Shown here: in pieces, positions 20,227-33,743 of the stretch
How positions within the stretch are numbered: position 1 is the stretch's first letter
Layout: every line of letters starts with the position of its first letter
DNA from: Gammaproteobacteria bacterium
GTDB lineage: Bacteria; Pseudomonadota; Gammaproteobacteria; S012-40
Assembly: GCA_027021445.1 (NCBI GenBank)
Contig: JALUUH010000079.1
Span: forward strand, 1 to 42,308
Length of the DNA stretch: 42,308 nt
Reading direction: 5' to 3'
Notes under the pieces: model-generated
Database searches by the model: none
What the model saw: only the letters and a program-made list of their open reading frames with translations
Told to the model about the DNA's origin: nothing
Position numbers and translations under genes: made by a program

Positions 20227-21204
20227 TTATTTTATCGCGGTAAAATATAACAACAGCATATAAGCAAAATAGATTGTGAGCAATCCGAGTCCCTTTAGCC
20301 GTGTTACTTCACCGGCTTTTTGGTTTTTTGTTCTGAGCATAAAAAACAACAAAACGGTAATCAGAATCATTACCGGATAATCTCTGTACAGTGCAGGCGC
20401 ATCTACCACAGCGGGATTAATAACCGCTGGAATGCCAATAACACCGAGCAGATTAAACATATTGGAACCAATGAGGTTTCCAATAGCGATGTCATCTTCA
20501 CCTTTACGAGAAGCGGCAATACTTGCTGCAAGCTCCGGTAAACTCGTACCGATGGCAATCACCGTGAGTCCAATAACAAGGTCACTAACACCATAAAACG
20601 TCGCTATTTCGACGGCTCCCCAAACAATAAGTTTAGCGCCGATTAACAACAGCCCTAATCCAGTCAGCAGCCAAAATATAGATTTTCCTAGAGGCATATC
20701 TTCCGGTATTTCTTGTTCAAACTCCTGTTCCATGGGGTCTGAGGGATCTGCTCTCATACCAGCCCAGGTTAACCACGCAAAAAATGCAACCATCGAGACT
20801 AAGAGAATACATCCATCAACACGGCTTAAATAGCCGTCAATGAGCAGTATCGCTGTAAGCGCCATCAGGATAAACAAGACTGGAAACTCTCGCCGCAGAA
20901 TAGTCGAACGCACAACCATGGGAGCAAGAACAGCTGTTGCTCCGAGAACTAACGCAAGGTTGGTTATGTTAGACCCGATCGCATTGCCGATGGCAATGCC
21001 GGTATTACCATTCCATGCGGCCACTCCACCGACCAGCATTTCAGGTGCAGAAGTACCAAATCCAACCACTACGAGACCAATGATTAAGGTAGGAATGCCC
21101 AGTGATCGTGCGACCCCTGACGCACCTAATACAAATTTATCTGCGGCCCAAACGAGTAAAACAAAGCCCACTAATACCGCGGCAATTTCTAATATTCCAA
21201 ACAT
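20227..21204 (-). CDS. Calcium/sodium antiporter, YrbG-like
   Basis: 325 aa; duplicated Na/Ca exchanger alpha repeats 'GFGTSAPEMLVG...GNAIGSNITNLALVLG' and 'AIGTSLPELAASIAA..GNLIGSNMFNLLGVIG'. Confidence 0.95.
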   Translation of the reverse strand: MFGILEIAAVLVGFVLLVWAADKFVLGASGVARSLGIPTLIIGLVVVGFGTSAPEMLVGGVAAWNGNTGIAIGNAIGSNITNLALVLGATAVLAPMVVRSTILRREFPVLFILMALTAILLIDGYLSRVDGCILLVSMVAFFAWLTWAGMRADPSDPMEQEFEQEIPEDMPLGKSIFWLLTGLGLLLIGAKLIVWGAVEIATFYGVSDLVIGLTVIAIGTSLPELAASIAASRKGEDDIAIGNLIGSNMFNLLGVIGIPAVINPAVVDAPALYRDYPVMILITVLLFFMLRTKNQKAGEVTRLKGLGLLTIYFAYMLLLYFTAIK

Positions 21205-21235
21205 AATTCTCTTAATTCTTCATTCTTAAAACGGG

Positions 21236-22117
21236 TTAATACATGAAATAATGGATAAAAATTCCGGCAAAAATAATTGCGCCAATCCAGTTATTATTTA
21301 AAAAAGCTTTAAAGCAGAGGCTACCAAGCCTGTCTTTTAGCAAAATTTGTTGGTAGAAAAACAAGCCAGCTGAGAGTAAAACGCTAATATAAAATGCCGC
21401 GCTCATTTGTAATAAAACGCCAATACCGAGCAAAGCGAGGACGACTAATGCCTGTAGCAGTCCAATAATCATTCGGTCGAATTGAGCAAACAGAATGGCG
21501 GTAGATTTTACCCCAATTTTAAGGTCGTCTTCTCTATCAACCATGCCATACATAGTATCGTAAGCCGTCGTCCACAAGACGGTAATCGTAAATAATATCC
21601 ACGCTACCAACGGAACACTGTTGGTCAACGCCGCAAATGCCATCGGGATACTCCACGCAAATGCAGCACCAAGAAACACCTGAGGCAGGTGTGTATAGCG
21701 TTTCATAAATGGATAGCAAACGGCGAGCAATACAGCAACAAAGGAAAGCACGATGGTGAGTGTATTCATGAGTAACACGAGGAAAAAAGCTGTAAATACC
21801 AATACTGCAAAGAGAGTAAGCGCTTCCTTGCTGGAAACTCTTCCAGCGGCGAGAGGACGGTTCTTAGTACGCTCAACATGAGGATCAACTTTTCTATCGG
21901 CAAAATCATTAATGACACAACCCGCTGAGCGCATTAAAAACACACCTAATGTGAACACCATTAACACACCTAAGTCGGGAAAGCCTTCGGCGGCGATCCA
22001 GAGCGCCCATAAGGTTGGCCATAACAATAAAAGCGTTCCGATGGGCTTGTCCATGCGCATCAGCAGACGATATTCGGACCAACGTGCACTCAAGCTATAG
22101 GGTTGAATAGTTGTCAT
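21236..22117 (-). CDS. ubiA: 4-hydroxybenzoate octaprenyltransferase
   Basis: 293 aa; '[31 protein letters not shown]', '[23 protein letters not shown]'. Confidence 0.97.
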   Translation of the reverse strand: MTTIQPYSLSARWSEYRLLMRMDKPIGTLLLLWPTLWALWIAAEGFPDLGVLMVFTLGVFLMRSAGCVINDFADRKVDPHVERTKNRPLAAGRVSSKEALTLFAVLVFTAFFLVLLMNTLTIVLSFVAVLLAVCYPFMKRYTHLPQVFLGAAFAWSIPMAFAALTNSVPLVAWILFTITVLWTTAYDTMYGMVDREDDLKIGVKSTAILFAQFDRMIIGLLQALVVLALLGIGVLLQMSAAFYISVLLSAGLFFYQQILLKDRLGSLCFKAFLNNNWIGAIIFAGIFIHYFMY

Positions 22118-22257
22118 TTAGTGAAATTCATTTGATTTTTCTAGGCAAGCGATGATACGTGAAACAGTATGGCTTTTCGATGGATAATGAGATTATTGAG
22201 CCGATATTCCGTTGTTACCCGCTGAGCGATGGATAGATGTAGGTTTTTATGCTCCTT

Positions 22258-22992
22258 TTAATGGGATAAAGATTTTTCTTTGTTACCGCCAAATATTCCA
22301 CTCACGATATCCCAGAAACTAGATTTTTCAGACTTTGTTCCCGTATTTTCGGAACCCTGGGTATTGTTAGTGATATTTGGCAATAGCAGATCAGGAAGGA
22401 AAAACTCACTGACAAGAAGAGGATGTTTTCGCACGGTAAATTTCGAGCGTCGCCCCCATATTTCAGATGCCTTGCGCTGGCTAAGCTTGGTGGCAATATC
22501 AAAACATTTTTGCTGGTTAGAAACGCGAGTTAGCGCTAATGCACTACGTTGTATGTTGGGATCGCTAAACAATACAGAACCTAAGGATTTATTTCCCAAG
22601 CGTGTTAAGCCCCTTAATGGCCCATTTGCTGTTTTCACGGGTATGACTGAGCGCGCAAAAACCCAAGGCTTGCCTTTACAGATTAAATAGACTTGTCGAG
22701 CAAATACATATTCACCGTGTCGTAATCCTAATGCCATTCTTTCATTACGCTGAGGAAGGCCGCGTTTTTCAGACTCGACCTCAATGCTAAATTGCCCATC
22801 AGAGGCTTTAATCAGGCGTGAGGTTAACGAGCTTTTATCAAATAGCCATTTATCTAGATTTCCAGGGATGCTTGTTCTGCGAACGCGTGCTGCCGATTTC
22901 CAGAAAGGTTCTTTTTCGCGATTCACTAAACGCATGACGTGCTCCAACAAGCTCAAAGTTAAGATGAAAAATAAGTGAGCCATAGTATACAC
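22258..22992 (-). CDS. ubiC: Chorismate lyase with C-terminal extension
   Basis: Central region 'GEYVFARQVYLICKGKPWVFARSVIPV...LGSVLF...EIWGRRSKFTVRKHPLLVSEFFLP' matches UbiC; adjacent to ubiA; true start probably internal. Confidence 0.88.
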   Translation of the reverse strand: MYTMAHLFFILTLSLLEHVMRLVNREKEPFWKSAARVRRTSIPGNLDKWLFDKSSLTSRLIKASDGQFSIEVESEKRGLPQRNERMALGLRHGEYVFARQVYLICKGKPWVFARSVIPVKTANGPLRGLTRLGNKSLGSVLFSDPNIQRSALALTRVSNQQKCFDIATKLSQRKASEIWGRRSKFTVRKHPLLVSEFFLPDLLLPNITNNTQGSENTGTKSEKSSFWDIVSGIFGGNKEKSLSH

Positions 22993-23499
22993 AGCTATAC
23001 ACTGTATGTGGAATACTTCGTATTTCGCATATTCACCGGCAAGCTATTCCTTTGAATGATTTCCAAAATTAAAGAAACAAATCGAAAAGGAATTTCAACG
23101 TGGCCACGAAATGAAGAGGACGTACAATAACACCTAAATCTCAATCGCTACGGGTATATACTCTACTACATGGATTGAAAATGAAACGCGCCGCAACGTT
23201 GTATCCCATTATTGCACTCACTGCCTCTTTTAGAATTGGCAATATGATGTCAACAAATCCTGTCATCGATGACTTGACTTACCTCTGGCCAAAGGCAAAA
23301 AAATTTCGGCCGATCAATCAACTGAGAAAAAAATATTTTGCGGAAAATGCCACACGCCAAACTTAGTAAAGAACCTAAAAGGGAGTTCTGGAGCATGCAG
23401 AAAAAATAATAGAAATATCGCTTAGCTGCGAGAAGGAGAAGGTCAATGGATCCATTTTAATAAACGTCAGACTGCACTTTTTTACATATCCAACACTGC

Positions 23500-23724
23500 T
23501 TATGCGGCTTCAAACTTTGCGTAGGAAGACTCATTTTTAAAATGAAATATTCGATCATCATCTAGCATTAATACCTGAGGTTGCAAATGCTTCACAGTGT
23601 CACAAAGATTTGACAAATCATCGTTCTCAATGACGATCACATCGTAACCACCGCCTTTCAAACCTTCCAATAAATACTTTGTACGCTCGGTTCCATCATC
23701 CACCACGACAATTCTTTGCTTCAT
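23500..23724 (-). pseudogene. Truncated response-regulator receiver (NasT/AmiR-like N-terminal half)
   Basis: 'MKQRIVVVDDGTERTKYLLEGLKGGGYDVIVIENDDLSNLCDTVKHLQPQVLMLDDD' then a short unrelated tail and stop; no output domain. ORF track extends to 23808. Confidence 0.5.
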
Positions 23725-24057
23725 AACTACTCCCTTCCTTGCATCATTTTCCATTGCACTGTTTCGAACGCTTAAAGAATATTCTTTAATATATTTCAAA
23801 CACAACAAATTTATATAAGGGGGGTATTCTCAATCATTTTGCCACTCGTACCGAAACAACTTTGGCCATAGTTTTTAAGTCATTTGAATGATTACTCATT
23901 CAAATATCACGCCGTTACACACACCATATTTTGAACAGGATCATGTACACACTAACACGCTTTTTAAGCAGTGCAAAGCTTTAGCGTGCATCACAAATTT
24001 GATTTAAAAAATATCTAGACATATGATTTCGCAGTAAAATACTAGGTTGATAGAGTG

Positions 24058-24215
24058 CTAGGAGCCTGTCCGAGAACAGCGATCGTCACGAGGGCAAACC
24101 ATTTTGAGTCAGATTTTTCGACTCAATGAGGCGAATATTTAACGAATTTAATCGGAAAATCGGGCCACAATAGATTGATCGCAGTAGGCCAATCTGTTCT
24201 CGGACAAGCTCCTAG
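24058..24215. mobile_element. 158 bp MITE-like non-autonomous element with 22 bp terminal inverted repeats
   Basis: CTAGGAGCCTGTCCGAGAACAG (24058-24079) versus CTGTTCTCGGACAAGCTCCTAG (24194-24215), one mismatch; partial second copy at 8738-8851. Confidence 0.85.
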
Positions 24216-25216
24216 GCAGCAAACAACTCCAATGGAGGCTCATCCATAATAGCAAGTTGCTCTTTGAGGATATTAATTTGCTCTTCCCAATAACGCGGGG
24301 TATTGAACCACGGAAAGTTTTGCTGAAAGGCAGGATCAACCCAGCGGCGCGCAAGCCATGCAGAATAGCTTAACAAGCGGATGCTTCGTAACGCTTCAAT
24401 GACGATCAACTCTAGGGAATCAAATTCAAAAAACTCCCTATAACCTTCAATCAATGGAACCAGCTGTGATTCCATTTCATGCCGCTCACCCGACAATAAC
24501 ATCCACAAATCCTGTATAGCCGGCCCCATTATGCAATCATCAAAATCGACAAAATGCGGGCCATTGGATGTCCATAGAATATTACCCGGATGACAATCCC
24601 CGTGAAGTCTAATCGATCGTAGATGACCCGCTATTGCAAAGATGGTTTTTACTCTTTCAATAACATGTTGCACAGTAGACGAATAAGAATCGATGACATG
24701 AGAGGGTAGAAAGTCACCATCCATAATGAATCGAAATGATTTTTCAGCATGTGAAGCTATCGTCAACTCAGCTCTAAATTTAAACTCAGACAACGCACCA
24801 ACCGCATGGATACGCGCAATAAACCGGCCTAACAGCCGCAGGTTGTCAAAATTATCTAGTTCTGGCCAACGCCCCACCTTCCGTTTATATAATGCAAAAC
24901 GGAAACCTTGGTGACAATATAAGGTTTTACCTTGCGAACTAGCATTAGGAGCAATAACAGGAATTTCTCGGTCCGCAAGCTCAATAGAAAAAGCGTGTTC
25001 TTCCAGTATTGCATCATCACTCCAGCGTTCAGGCCGATAAAATTTTGCAATAATAGGATCATTATCTTCAACACCTATTTGATAAACACGATTTTCATAG
25101 CTATTTAAAGCGAGTAACTGGCCATTACAACTTATACCTTCTGCTTCGATGGCGGCTAATACGGCATCGGGAATCAAGCGTGAATAAGGGTGCTCGTTCG
25201 CTGTTATTTCATTCAC
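24212..25216 (-). CDS. srkA: Stress response kinase A (YihE/RdoA family)
   Basis: 334 aa; 'LNSYENRVYQIGVED...IAKFYRPERWSDDAILEEHAFSIELADREIPVIAP', 'RLHGDCHPGNILW', 'FVDFDDCIMGPAIQDLWMLLSG'. Confidence 0.95.
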   Translation of the reverse strand: MNEITANEHPYSRLIPDAVLAAIEAEGISCNGQLLALNSYENRVYQIGVEDNDPIIAKFYRPERWSDDAILEEHAFSIELADREIPVIAPNASSQGKTLYCHQGFRFALYKRKVGRWPELDNFDNLRLLGRFIARIHAVGALSEFKFRAELTIASHAEKSFRFIMDGDFLPSHVIDSYSSTVQHVIERVKTIFAIAGHLRSIRLHGDCHPGNILWTSNGPHFVDFDDCIMGPAIQDLWMLLSGERHEMESQLVPLIEGYREFFEFDSLELIVIEALRSIRLLSYSAWLARRWVDPAFQQNFPWFNTPRYWEEQINILKEQLAIMDEPPLELFAA

Positions 25217-25341
25217 TGTTTTTTTATGCCTTTAAGTCGAATTTCGCATTGACTATAACATAGTCCTAAAATTCACTTAGCGGTTAACTGCAAAATTTAG
25301 ATAATATACCCCCGCTGAAGCGTTAAATACTTTATCAATAA

Positions 25342-26325
25342 TTACTGGCCAAACACTACCTCAATGGTCGCGGTTATCAGAGGTTCTATTTTATAACTTT
25401 GCTCAACCGGAAAGATTAACTCGGGTCTTATCTCGAAATATGTCCATCTCTTGTAAATTCTCCAACGCACCCTTATCTGGGCAAGATATCGCTGCATATG
25501 TACATACGGCTCACTTATCGCAAACGCCCCAATTAAATGCGAAATAGCCACATCATTTGAGAGCACATGTTGAACCGAAAATGTTTGCGACAATTCAAAA
25601 TAATTAATTTCCTGTCGCCATCCAGCAATGCTGGATGCACGAAAAAAGTAATCGTTAAAAAGCTTCCGGTCGATATCTAACGAAGTGGTTTCTCCTAACT
25701 TATCCACAATAAAAAATTCAGCGGATTGCGTTATGCGGATATTAAATGTCCATAAAGGAATAAGCTTACGAATTCTTGCACGTACAAATGGGTCGACATA
25801 ACCACGATATGCAACACCGACTTTAGCATCGGCATGCCATCCATCCGTGCTTTTAATGACATATTGAAAAGCCGTACTAAAAAAAGAAGGATTTAATGAA
25901 TTTGGCTGCGAACCCTCTATATCTAACGAAGGATCGTCCGTCGGCCCTCGCTCTTCACTTTCACGAGCGGACTCAATCAATAACCGCCAACGATGAGATG
26001 TTCGTGGCAAATGCAAACGAAGTGACAATCTTGGTTTTTGCGAGAGATTTCCATTGACGTCAGATTGCACACCTATGCCAACTAAGAGCTGAGTTCGATT
26101 AGCTTCTTCTAATACACGCTCATTGCCAAAAAAACCATCAACTTGATCGGCAAATTGCTGTATCTGGTTAGAAACTACCTCATGAGCATCATCTAAAAGC
26201 GCTGATTCTGCTTCGATCACCTGCTCTTCAGCACCGAATACAGCGCTTGGGAAAAATATTATTAAAATAAATACGAATAGATTATTCACTGAATTCGAGA
26301 CTTCGTCCTTGATAATGTCGTACAA
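25342..26325 (-). CDS. Uncharacterised envelope/outer-membrane beta-barrel-like protein
   Basis: 327 aa; hydrophobic leader ending 'AVFGAEEQ', then repeated amphipathic beta segments ('WRLLIESARES', 'RWRIYKRWTYFEIRPELIFPV'). Confidence 0.6.
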   Translation of the reverse strand: MYDIIKDEVSNSVNNLFVFILIIFFPSAVFGAEEQVIEAESALLDDAHEVVSNQIQQFADQVDGFFGNERVLEEANRTQLLVGIGVQSDVNGNLSQKPRLSLRLHLPRTSHRWRLLIESARESEERGPTDDPSLDIEGSQPNSLNPSFFSTAFQYVIKSTDGWHADAKVGVAYRGYVDPFVRARIRKLIPLWTFNIRITQSAEFFIVDKLGETTSLDIDRKLFNDYFFRASSIAGWRQEINYFELSQTFSVQHVLSNDVAISHLIGAFAISEPYVHMQRYLAQIRVRWRIYKRWTYFEIRPELIFPVEQSYKIEPLITATIEVVFGQ

Positions 26326-26708
26326 TCAACACTTTGCAATATAAGAAAAAAACGTGCCGTCATCATGCTAAACTATCGCTATGCCTTTGTTAGTAATGTT
26401 TTTTTCAGCCCAAGCCTATAGTCCCCATTACTCTCAACATCTTGCGGAGCACGCTAAAAATCACTAACTTATTAAAATAATGCCATTTAAAAGATTAAAA
26501 AAAACACCTCTTGCCTAGCTACTTGGTTACAGTCGCATTTGCACGCCATTGTCGGTGAAAGTATAATTTTCGGCCCTTTGCATAGCAGGCTCGATTTTAG
26601 ACCAGCGTCAAGGATGGGCAAGGTCTAAAAAATTTAGCGGTTCGCGTAAAAAAATTCGCATTTTTTCGTTGAGTCCAACATAAACCCCGTATTTTTTGGT
26701 AAGTATCT

Positions 26709-29700
26709 GTGAATAAAACAAGTAACGAATTACAAGGCTTATACCGCCCCGGTTTTGAACGCGAAAACTGCGGCTTTGGACTGATAGCGCATATGGATGG
26801 AATCCCCAGCCATTGGATCGTAGACACCGCGATCAATGCCCTCGCCCGACTGACACACCGAGGCGCAGTCGCTGCCGATGGAAAAACCGGTGATGGCTGC
26901 GGACTTCTCATGAAAAAGCCCGATTTGTTTCTGCGCCACGTCGCCACATCGGAAGGATTTAAAGTCGCCGAGCTTTATGCCGTAGGCATGGTATTTTTGA
27001 ATCATAGCCCTCATTTAGCCAGCAACGCTAAGAGCACACTAGAACAAGAACTAAAAGGACAAAATCTTCAGGTCTTAGGCTGGCGTCACGTTCCTATCGA
27101 TAAATCCGCATGTGGAGAGCAGGCATTAGAATCTATTCCGCAAATCGAACATGTTTTTGTCAATGCCGCCAAAGGTATGGATGAAACTACATTTGAACGA
27201 TGCTTATATATAGCACGACGTAAAACCGAAAAAATCTTAGAACCCAAAGATCCTGTTTTTTATATCCCTAGCCTTTCATCCAAAGTTTTATCCTATAAAG
27301 GCCTGGTAATGCCTGAATATCTTCCAAAATTTTACCTGGACTTGAAAGATAGCCAGCTGCAAACCTCGACCGCTGTCTTCCATCAACGCTTTTCCACCAA
27401 TACGCTGCCACAATGGCGACTCGCACAACCTTTTCGCTTTCTCGCGCATAATGGAGAAATAAATACGGTACAAGGCAATCGTAACTGGGCGCTCGCACGA
27501 GGACATAAATTCGAAACACCATTATTAGACATGGAAGCGGTAAGACCACTGGTTTCCACTACAGGCTCAGATTCAAACAGCTTGGACAATATGTTAGAAG
27601 CCCTACTCGCGGGAGGAATGGATGTTTTTCGCGCAATGCGCTACCTCATTCCACCCGCCTGGCAAAACATCGACGTAAAAGATCCCGACCTTAGGGCCTT
27701 TTATGAATATAATTCTATGCACATGGAGCCCTGGGATGGCCCCGCAGGTGTGGTGCTAACCGATGGTCGGTTTGCGGCCTGCTCATTAGACAGAAATGGG
27801 CTTCGACCGGCGCGTTATGTCATCACCAAAGATAGACATATTACGCTCGCATCAGAAATTGGCGTTTATGATTACCAGCCTTCCGATGTCGTTGCCAAGG
27901 GCCGCTTAAAACCAGGACAAATGCTCGCCGTTGATACCAGCACCGGTGAATTGCTATTCCCCGAAAACATTGACCAAATGCTTTCTACGCGCCACCCCTA
28001 TAAAAAATGGATGGATAAATACTCGAAACGACTTGAAGCCCAGCTATACGGTGATAGCATTGCTAAAAGTTCATTGAATGTAGACCAGATCAGCACTTAC
28101 CAAAAAATGTTCAACGTCACATTCGAAGAAAGAGACCAAGTATTACGTGTGCTCGCGGAAAGTGGGCAAGAGGCAATAGGATCAATGGGTGATGACACCC
28201 CCATGCCAGTACTTTCAACTAAAGTACGCTCACCTTATGATTATTTTAGACAACAGTTTGCACAAGTCACCAATCCTCCAATAGACCCCTTGCGCGAAAA
28301 CATTGTAATGTCTCTGGAAACCTGCCTTGGCCCGGAAAGAAATTTATTCGAAGAAACTTCCGAGCATGCAAACCGGTTGTTAGTTGATACTCCGGTATTA
28401 TCAAAAGGAAAATTTGATCAACTTTTAGCGATTAACGACGTTGAGTACAAGCACCAATTTATCGATTTAAATTACGCGAATAGCGATTTGGAATCCGCGA
28501 TTAAAATGGTTTGCGACGATGCGGTAGCGGCCGTACGCGATGGAAAAGTCGTTATTGTGCTGTCAGATAAAAACATTGATAAAAACAAAATACCGATTCA
28601 TGCTTTGCTTGCAACAGGCGCAGTTCATCACCGCTTAATCCACGAAGGATTACGCTGTGACGCGAACATTGTAGTTGCAACCGGTACCGCAAGAGACCCC
28701 CACCAATTCGCGGTATTAATTGGCTATGGCGCAACCGCAATCTATCCCTATCTTGCTTACGAATGCCTGGCAGATATGGCGAGAACTGGCGAAATTGTAG
28801 ATGGCGTTACACCTCGACTCGCTCAGCGTTTTCGGCGAGGAATTAATAAGGGGCTGTATAAAATATTATCCAAGATGGGGATATCCACCATTGCAAGCTA
28901 TCGAGGCTCACAGCTTTTTGAAGCCGTCGGTTTATCTCAGAAAATCGTCGACCTATGCTTTGTAGGTACCACCACTCGAATTCAGGGTACGACTTTCGCG
29001 GACTTAGAAACCGAGCAAAAAATACTAGCGAAGAACGCGTGGATCGCGCGCAAAAAAATAAATCAAGGCGGCTTGCTAAAATATGTGCATGCAGAAGAAT
29101 ACCACGCCTATAACCCTGACGTCATTCAAACACTACAGGTCGCGGTAAAAAGTGGTGATTATAATGACTACAAAAAATATGCAGATCTCGTCAATAATCG
29201 GCCAATCTCTTCGCTGCGCGATATGTTTTCATTAAAACAAACAACACCCATCAAGCTTGACGAAGTGGAATCTCTCGCAGATATTTATAAGCGTTTTGAT
29301 AGCGCGGGCATGTCATTAGGTGCATTATCTCCAGAAGCGCATGAAGCACTTGCCATCGCAATGAATCGCTTGGGAGGCCGCTCCAATTCTGGCGAGGGCG
29401 GTGAAGACCCCATACGCTTCAACAGCGAAAAATTATCCAAAATAAAACAAGTAGCATCCGGGCGTTTCGGAGTGACACCGCATTATTTAGTTAATGCTGA
29501 AGTTATTCAGATTAAAATTGCACAAGGTGCGAAGCCTGGTGAAGGCGGTCAGCTTCCCGGCGGTAAAGTCGATAAAATGATTGCTAAACTTCGTTTTGCG
29601 CGGCCAGGAGTATCTCTGATATCACCGCCACCGCATCATGACATTTACTCCATCGAAGATCTCGCACAATTAATCTTTGATCTAAAACAGGTTAACCCAA

Positions 29701-31169
29701 GTGCTTTAGTCTCCGTAAAACTGGTATCCGAAGCGGGTGTAGGCACCATTGCAGCGGGCGTCGCAAAAGCCTATGCCGACTTAATCACCATATCAGGATA
29801 CGACGGCGGCACAGGGGCAAGTCCGCTAACGTCAGTCAAATATGCGGGCATTCCCTGGGAGTTGGGACTCAGTGAAACTCACCAAGTACTACGCGCAAAT
29901 GATTTACGTGACAAAGTGAGACTGCAAACAGACGGTGGATTAAAAACCGGTCTTGACGTGATCAAAGCTGCGATCTTAGGCGCTGAAAGCTTTGGTTTTG
30001 GCACCGGGCCAATGGTCGCACTGGGATGCAAGTATTTAAGAATTTGCCACTTAAACAATTGTGCGACCGGCGTTGCAACTCAAAATAAAATTTTGCGTAA
30101 AGATCATTTTATTGGTTTACCGGAAATGGTCATGAACTACTTCAGATTCGTTGCCATCGAAACACGTGAGTTACTCGCTCGACTCGGCATTCGTTCATTA
30201 CAAGACTTAATTGGTCGAACAGATTTATTGGCAATTATTGAAGGCAAAACGAGTAAACAATCAGGTTTGGATTTAGCGCCTATCCTATCAGACGGAGGTG
30301 TATCGCCAGACAAACCTATGCATTGCTCTGAACCCAAAAACCAACCTTTTGATAAAGGCGAACTAGCAGAACAGATCGTCAAAGAAACGGCGAGCGCAGT
30401 TGCCAACATGACCGGAGGGACTTTTAACTACAATGTAACAAATACCCATCGCTCCATCGGTGCGCGCCTTTCGGGAGAAATAGCCAAGCGCTATGGCAAT
30501 CAAGGGATGGCTAAAAACCCCATTACTCTGAAACTGAAAGGCACTGCCGGCCAAAGTCTAGGAGTTTGGAATGCCGGTGGTCTACACATCCAATTAGAAG
30601 GCGATGCTAACGACTATGTAGGCAAGGGAATGACAGGCGGAGCCATCATCATCGCACCAGCAAAAGAAAGTGAATTCAAAACCAATGAAACCACTATAAT
30701 CGGTAACACTTGTTTATATGGAGCCACTGGGGGTCGTTTATACGCGGCGGGTACCGCAGGAGAACGATTTGCTGTCCGTAACTCTGGCGCACACGCTATC
30801 GTTGAAGGTATTGGCGATCATGGCTGTGAATATATGACCGGGGGAGTTGTTGTTGTTCTCGGTAAAACCGGAGTGAATTTTGGTGCCGGTATGACCGGGG
30901 GATTTGCCTATGTGCTCGATGAGCAAAATGAATTTGTCGATAATTACAACCATGAACTCATCGATATCCATCGTATAGCAACCGAATCTACTGAGGCACA
31001 TCGACACTATTTACGTACAACAGTAAAAAGATATATTGCCGCAACAGATAGTGATTGGGGAAAACATATAATCGATAATTTTTCTGACTACATTGGAAAA
31101 TTCTGGCTTGTTAAGCCCAAAGCTTCGGAACTTGAGTCATTAATGGATGCATTGAGAAGTGCAGCATAA
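26709..31169 (+). CDS. gltB: Glutamate synthase large subunit (GTG start)
   Basis: 1486 aa; '[13 protein letters not shown]' N-terminal nucleophile region, '[30 protein letters not shown]', '[14 protein letters not shown]', C-terminal GXGXG repeats. Confidence 0.98.
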   Translation: MNKTSNELQGLYRPGFERENCGFGLIAHMDGIPSHWIVDTAINALARLTHRGAVAADGKTGDGCGLLMKKPDLFLRHVATSEGFKVAELYAVGMVFLNHSPHLASNAKSTLEQELKGQNLQVLGWRHVPIDKSACGEQALESIPQIEHVFVNAAKGMDETTFERCLYIARRKTEKILEPKDPVFYIPSLSSKVLSYKGLVMPEYLPKFYLDLKDSQLQTSTAVFHQRFSTNTLPQWRLAQPFRFLAHNGEINTVQGNRNWALARGHKFETPLLDMEAVRPLVSTTGSDSNSLDNMLEALLAGGMDVFRAMRYLIPPAWQNIDVKDPDLRAFYEYNSMHMEPWDGPAGVVLTDGRFAACSLDRNGLRPARYVITKDRHITLASEIGVYDYQPSDVVAKGRLKPGQMLAVDTSTGELLFPENIDQMLSTRHPYKKWMDKYSKRLEAQLYGDSIAKSSLNVDQISTYQKMFNVTFEERDQVLRVLAESGQEAIGSMGDDTPMPVLSTKVRSPYDYFRQQFAQVTNPPIDPLRENIVMSLETCLGPERNLFEETSEHANRLLVDTPVLSKGKFDQLLAINDVEYKHQFIDLNYANSDLESAIKMVCDDAVAAVRDGKVVIVLSDKNIDKNKIPIHALLATGAVHHRLIHEGLRCDANIVVATGTARDPHQFAVLIGYGATAIYPYLAYECLADMARTGEIVDGVTPRLAQRFRRGINKGLYKILSKMGISTIASYRGSQLFEAVGLSQKIVDLCFVGTTTRIQGTTFADLETEQKILAKNAWIARKKINQGGLLKYVHAEEYHAYNPDVIQTLQVAVKSGDYNDYKKYADLVNNRPISSLRDMFSLKQTTPIKLDEVESLADIYKRFDSAGMSLGALSPEAHEALAIAMNRLGGRSNSGEGGEDPIRFNSEKLSKIKQVASGRFGVTPHYLVNAEVIQIKIAQGAKPGEGGQLPGGKVDKMIAKLRFARPGVSLISPPPHHDIYSIEDLAQLIFDLKQVNPSALVSVKLVSEAGVGTIAAGVAKAYADLITISGYDGGTGASPLTSVKYAGIPWELGLSETHQVLRANDLRDKVRLQTDGGLKTGLDVIKAAILGAESFGFGTGPMVALGCKYLRICHLNNCATGVATQNKILRKDHFIGLPEMVMNYFRFVAIETRELLARLGIRSLQDLIGRTDLLAIIEGKTSKQSGLDLAPILSDGGVSPDKPMHCSEPKNQPFDKGELAEQIVKETASAVANMTGGTFNYNVTNTHRSIGARLSGEIAKRYGNQGMAKNPITLKLKGTAGQSLGVWNAGGLHIQLEGDANDYVGKGMTGGAIIIAPAKESEFKTNETTIIGNTCLYGATGGRLYAAGTAGERFAVRNSGAHAIVEGIGDHGCEYMTGGVVVVLGKTGVNFGAGMTGGFAYVLDEQNEFVDNYNHELIDIHRIATESTEAHRHYLRTTVKRYIAATDSDWGKHIIDNFSDYIGKFWLVKPKASELESLMDALRSAA

Positions 31170-31200
31170 GCTAAAAAACAAGGTTCAAGTAGGTAGATAA

Positions 31201-32610
<1,410 letters not shown>

Positions 32611-32612
32611 AG

Positions 32613-32644
32613 CCTTTGCACGAAAACTATTTTTCGTGCAAAGG
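32613..32644. terminator. 14-bp perfect hairpin between gltD and hemE
   Basis: CCTTTGCACGAAAA (32613-32626) / TTTTCGTGCAAAGG (32631-32644), 4-nt loop, no downstream T-tract. Confidence 0.5.
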
Positions 32645-32678
32645 TCTCAATCTGACCATTTAGTGAGAAATAAATATT

Positions 32679-33743
32679 ATGAGTGAATTAAAAAATGACC
32701 GCTTCTTACGCGCCTTAATGCGTGAATCCGTAGACATTACTCCGGTATGGATGATGAGACAAGCCGGTCGATATCTTCCAGAGTATAAAGCAACACGCGC
32801 AAAAGCGGGAAGCTTTATGGATTTATGCAAAAACCCTGAACTCGCATGCGAAGTAACACTTCAACCATTGGAACGCTACCCACTTGATGCAGCTATTTTA
32901 TTCTCTGATATTTTAACAATACCGGATGCAATGGGCTTAGGCTTATATTTTTCGGAAGGCGAAGGTCCTCGATTCAAAAATCCGGTGCGAACTGAAAAAG
33001 AGGTAATGAATCTTCCAATACCTGATCCCAATGATTCACTGGGCTATGTAATGGATGCCGTACGCACTATTCGCTCCGCCCTTGATGGCAGCGTTCCGTT
33101 AATTGGCTTTTCTGGAAGTCCATGGACACTTGCGACCTATATGGTAGAAGGCAGCTCAAGCAAAGAATACTCAAACATTAAAGCAATGATGTATAACCGA
33201 CCTGATTTAATGCATCACCTATTAGAAACTACCGCTCAATCAGTTATTAGTTATTTGAATGCTCAGGTTGAAGCCGGCGCACAAGCATTGATGATCTTCG
33301 ATACCTGGGGAGGCATATTATCACCACGTGACTATCAAGAATTCTCGCTCAAATACATGGACAAAATTGTAGCGGGTCTTACCCGAGAGTATGAAGGCCA
33401 GAAAATTCCCGTTGTACTATTTACCAAGGGTGGTGCAAATTGGGCAGAGGACATGGCTGATACCGGATGCGATGCACTCGGTGTTGATTGGACTGTTAAT
33501 ATTGGAGATATCAGAAAACGTGTAGGTCATCGTGTTGCACTTCAAGGAAACATGGATCCTGGCATTTTATACGCTAAGCCCGAACGAATTCGAACAGAGG
33601 TTGAAACCATCTTAGCGAGTTATGGCGAAGGCTCTGGCCACGTCTTTAATCTCGGGCATGGAATACACCAGTTCGTAAATCCGGAGCATGCAGGCGCGTT
33701 TATCGAAGCCGTACATAACCTAAGTCCTAAGTATCACAAATAA
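32679..33743 (+). CDS. hemE: Uroporphyrinogen decarboxylase
   Basis: 354 aa; '[42 protein letters not shown]', '[16 protein letters not shown]'. Confidence 0.98.
   Translation: MSELKNDRFLRALMRESVDITPVWMMRQAGRYLPEYKATRAKAGSFMDLCKNPELACEVTLQPLERYPLDAAILFSDILTIPDAMGLGLYFSEGEGPRFKNPVRTEKEVMNLPIPDPNDSLGYVMDAVRTIRSALDGSVPLIGFSGSPWTLATYMVEGSSSKEYSNIKAMMYNRPDLMHHLLETTAQSVISYLNAQVEAGAQALMIFDTWGGILSPRDYQEFSLKYMDKIVAGLTREYEGQKIPVVLFTKGGANWAEDMADTGCDALGVDWTVNIGDIRKRVGHRVALQGNMDPGILYAKPERIRTEVETILASYGEGSGHVFNLGHGIHQFVNPEHAGAFIEAVHNLSPKYHK

Noticed and set aside
23175-23366. 63 aa plus-strand ORF
   Set aside because: No family signature; sits in a low-coding remnant interval
26739-27589. Several overlapping minus-strand ORFs inside gltB
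   Set aside because: Antisense frames in a long conserved gene; no independent support
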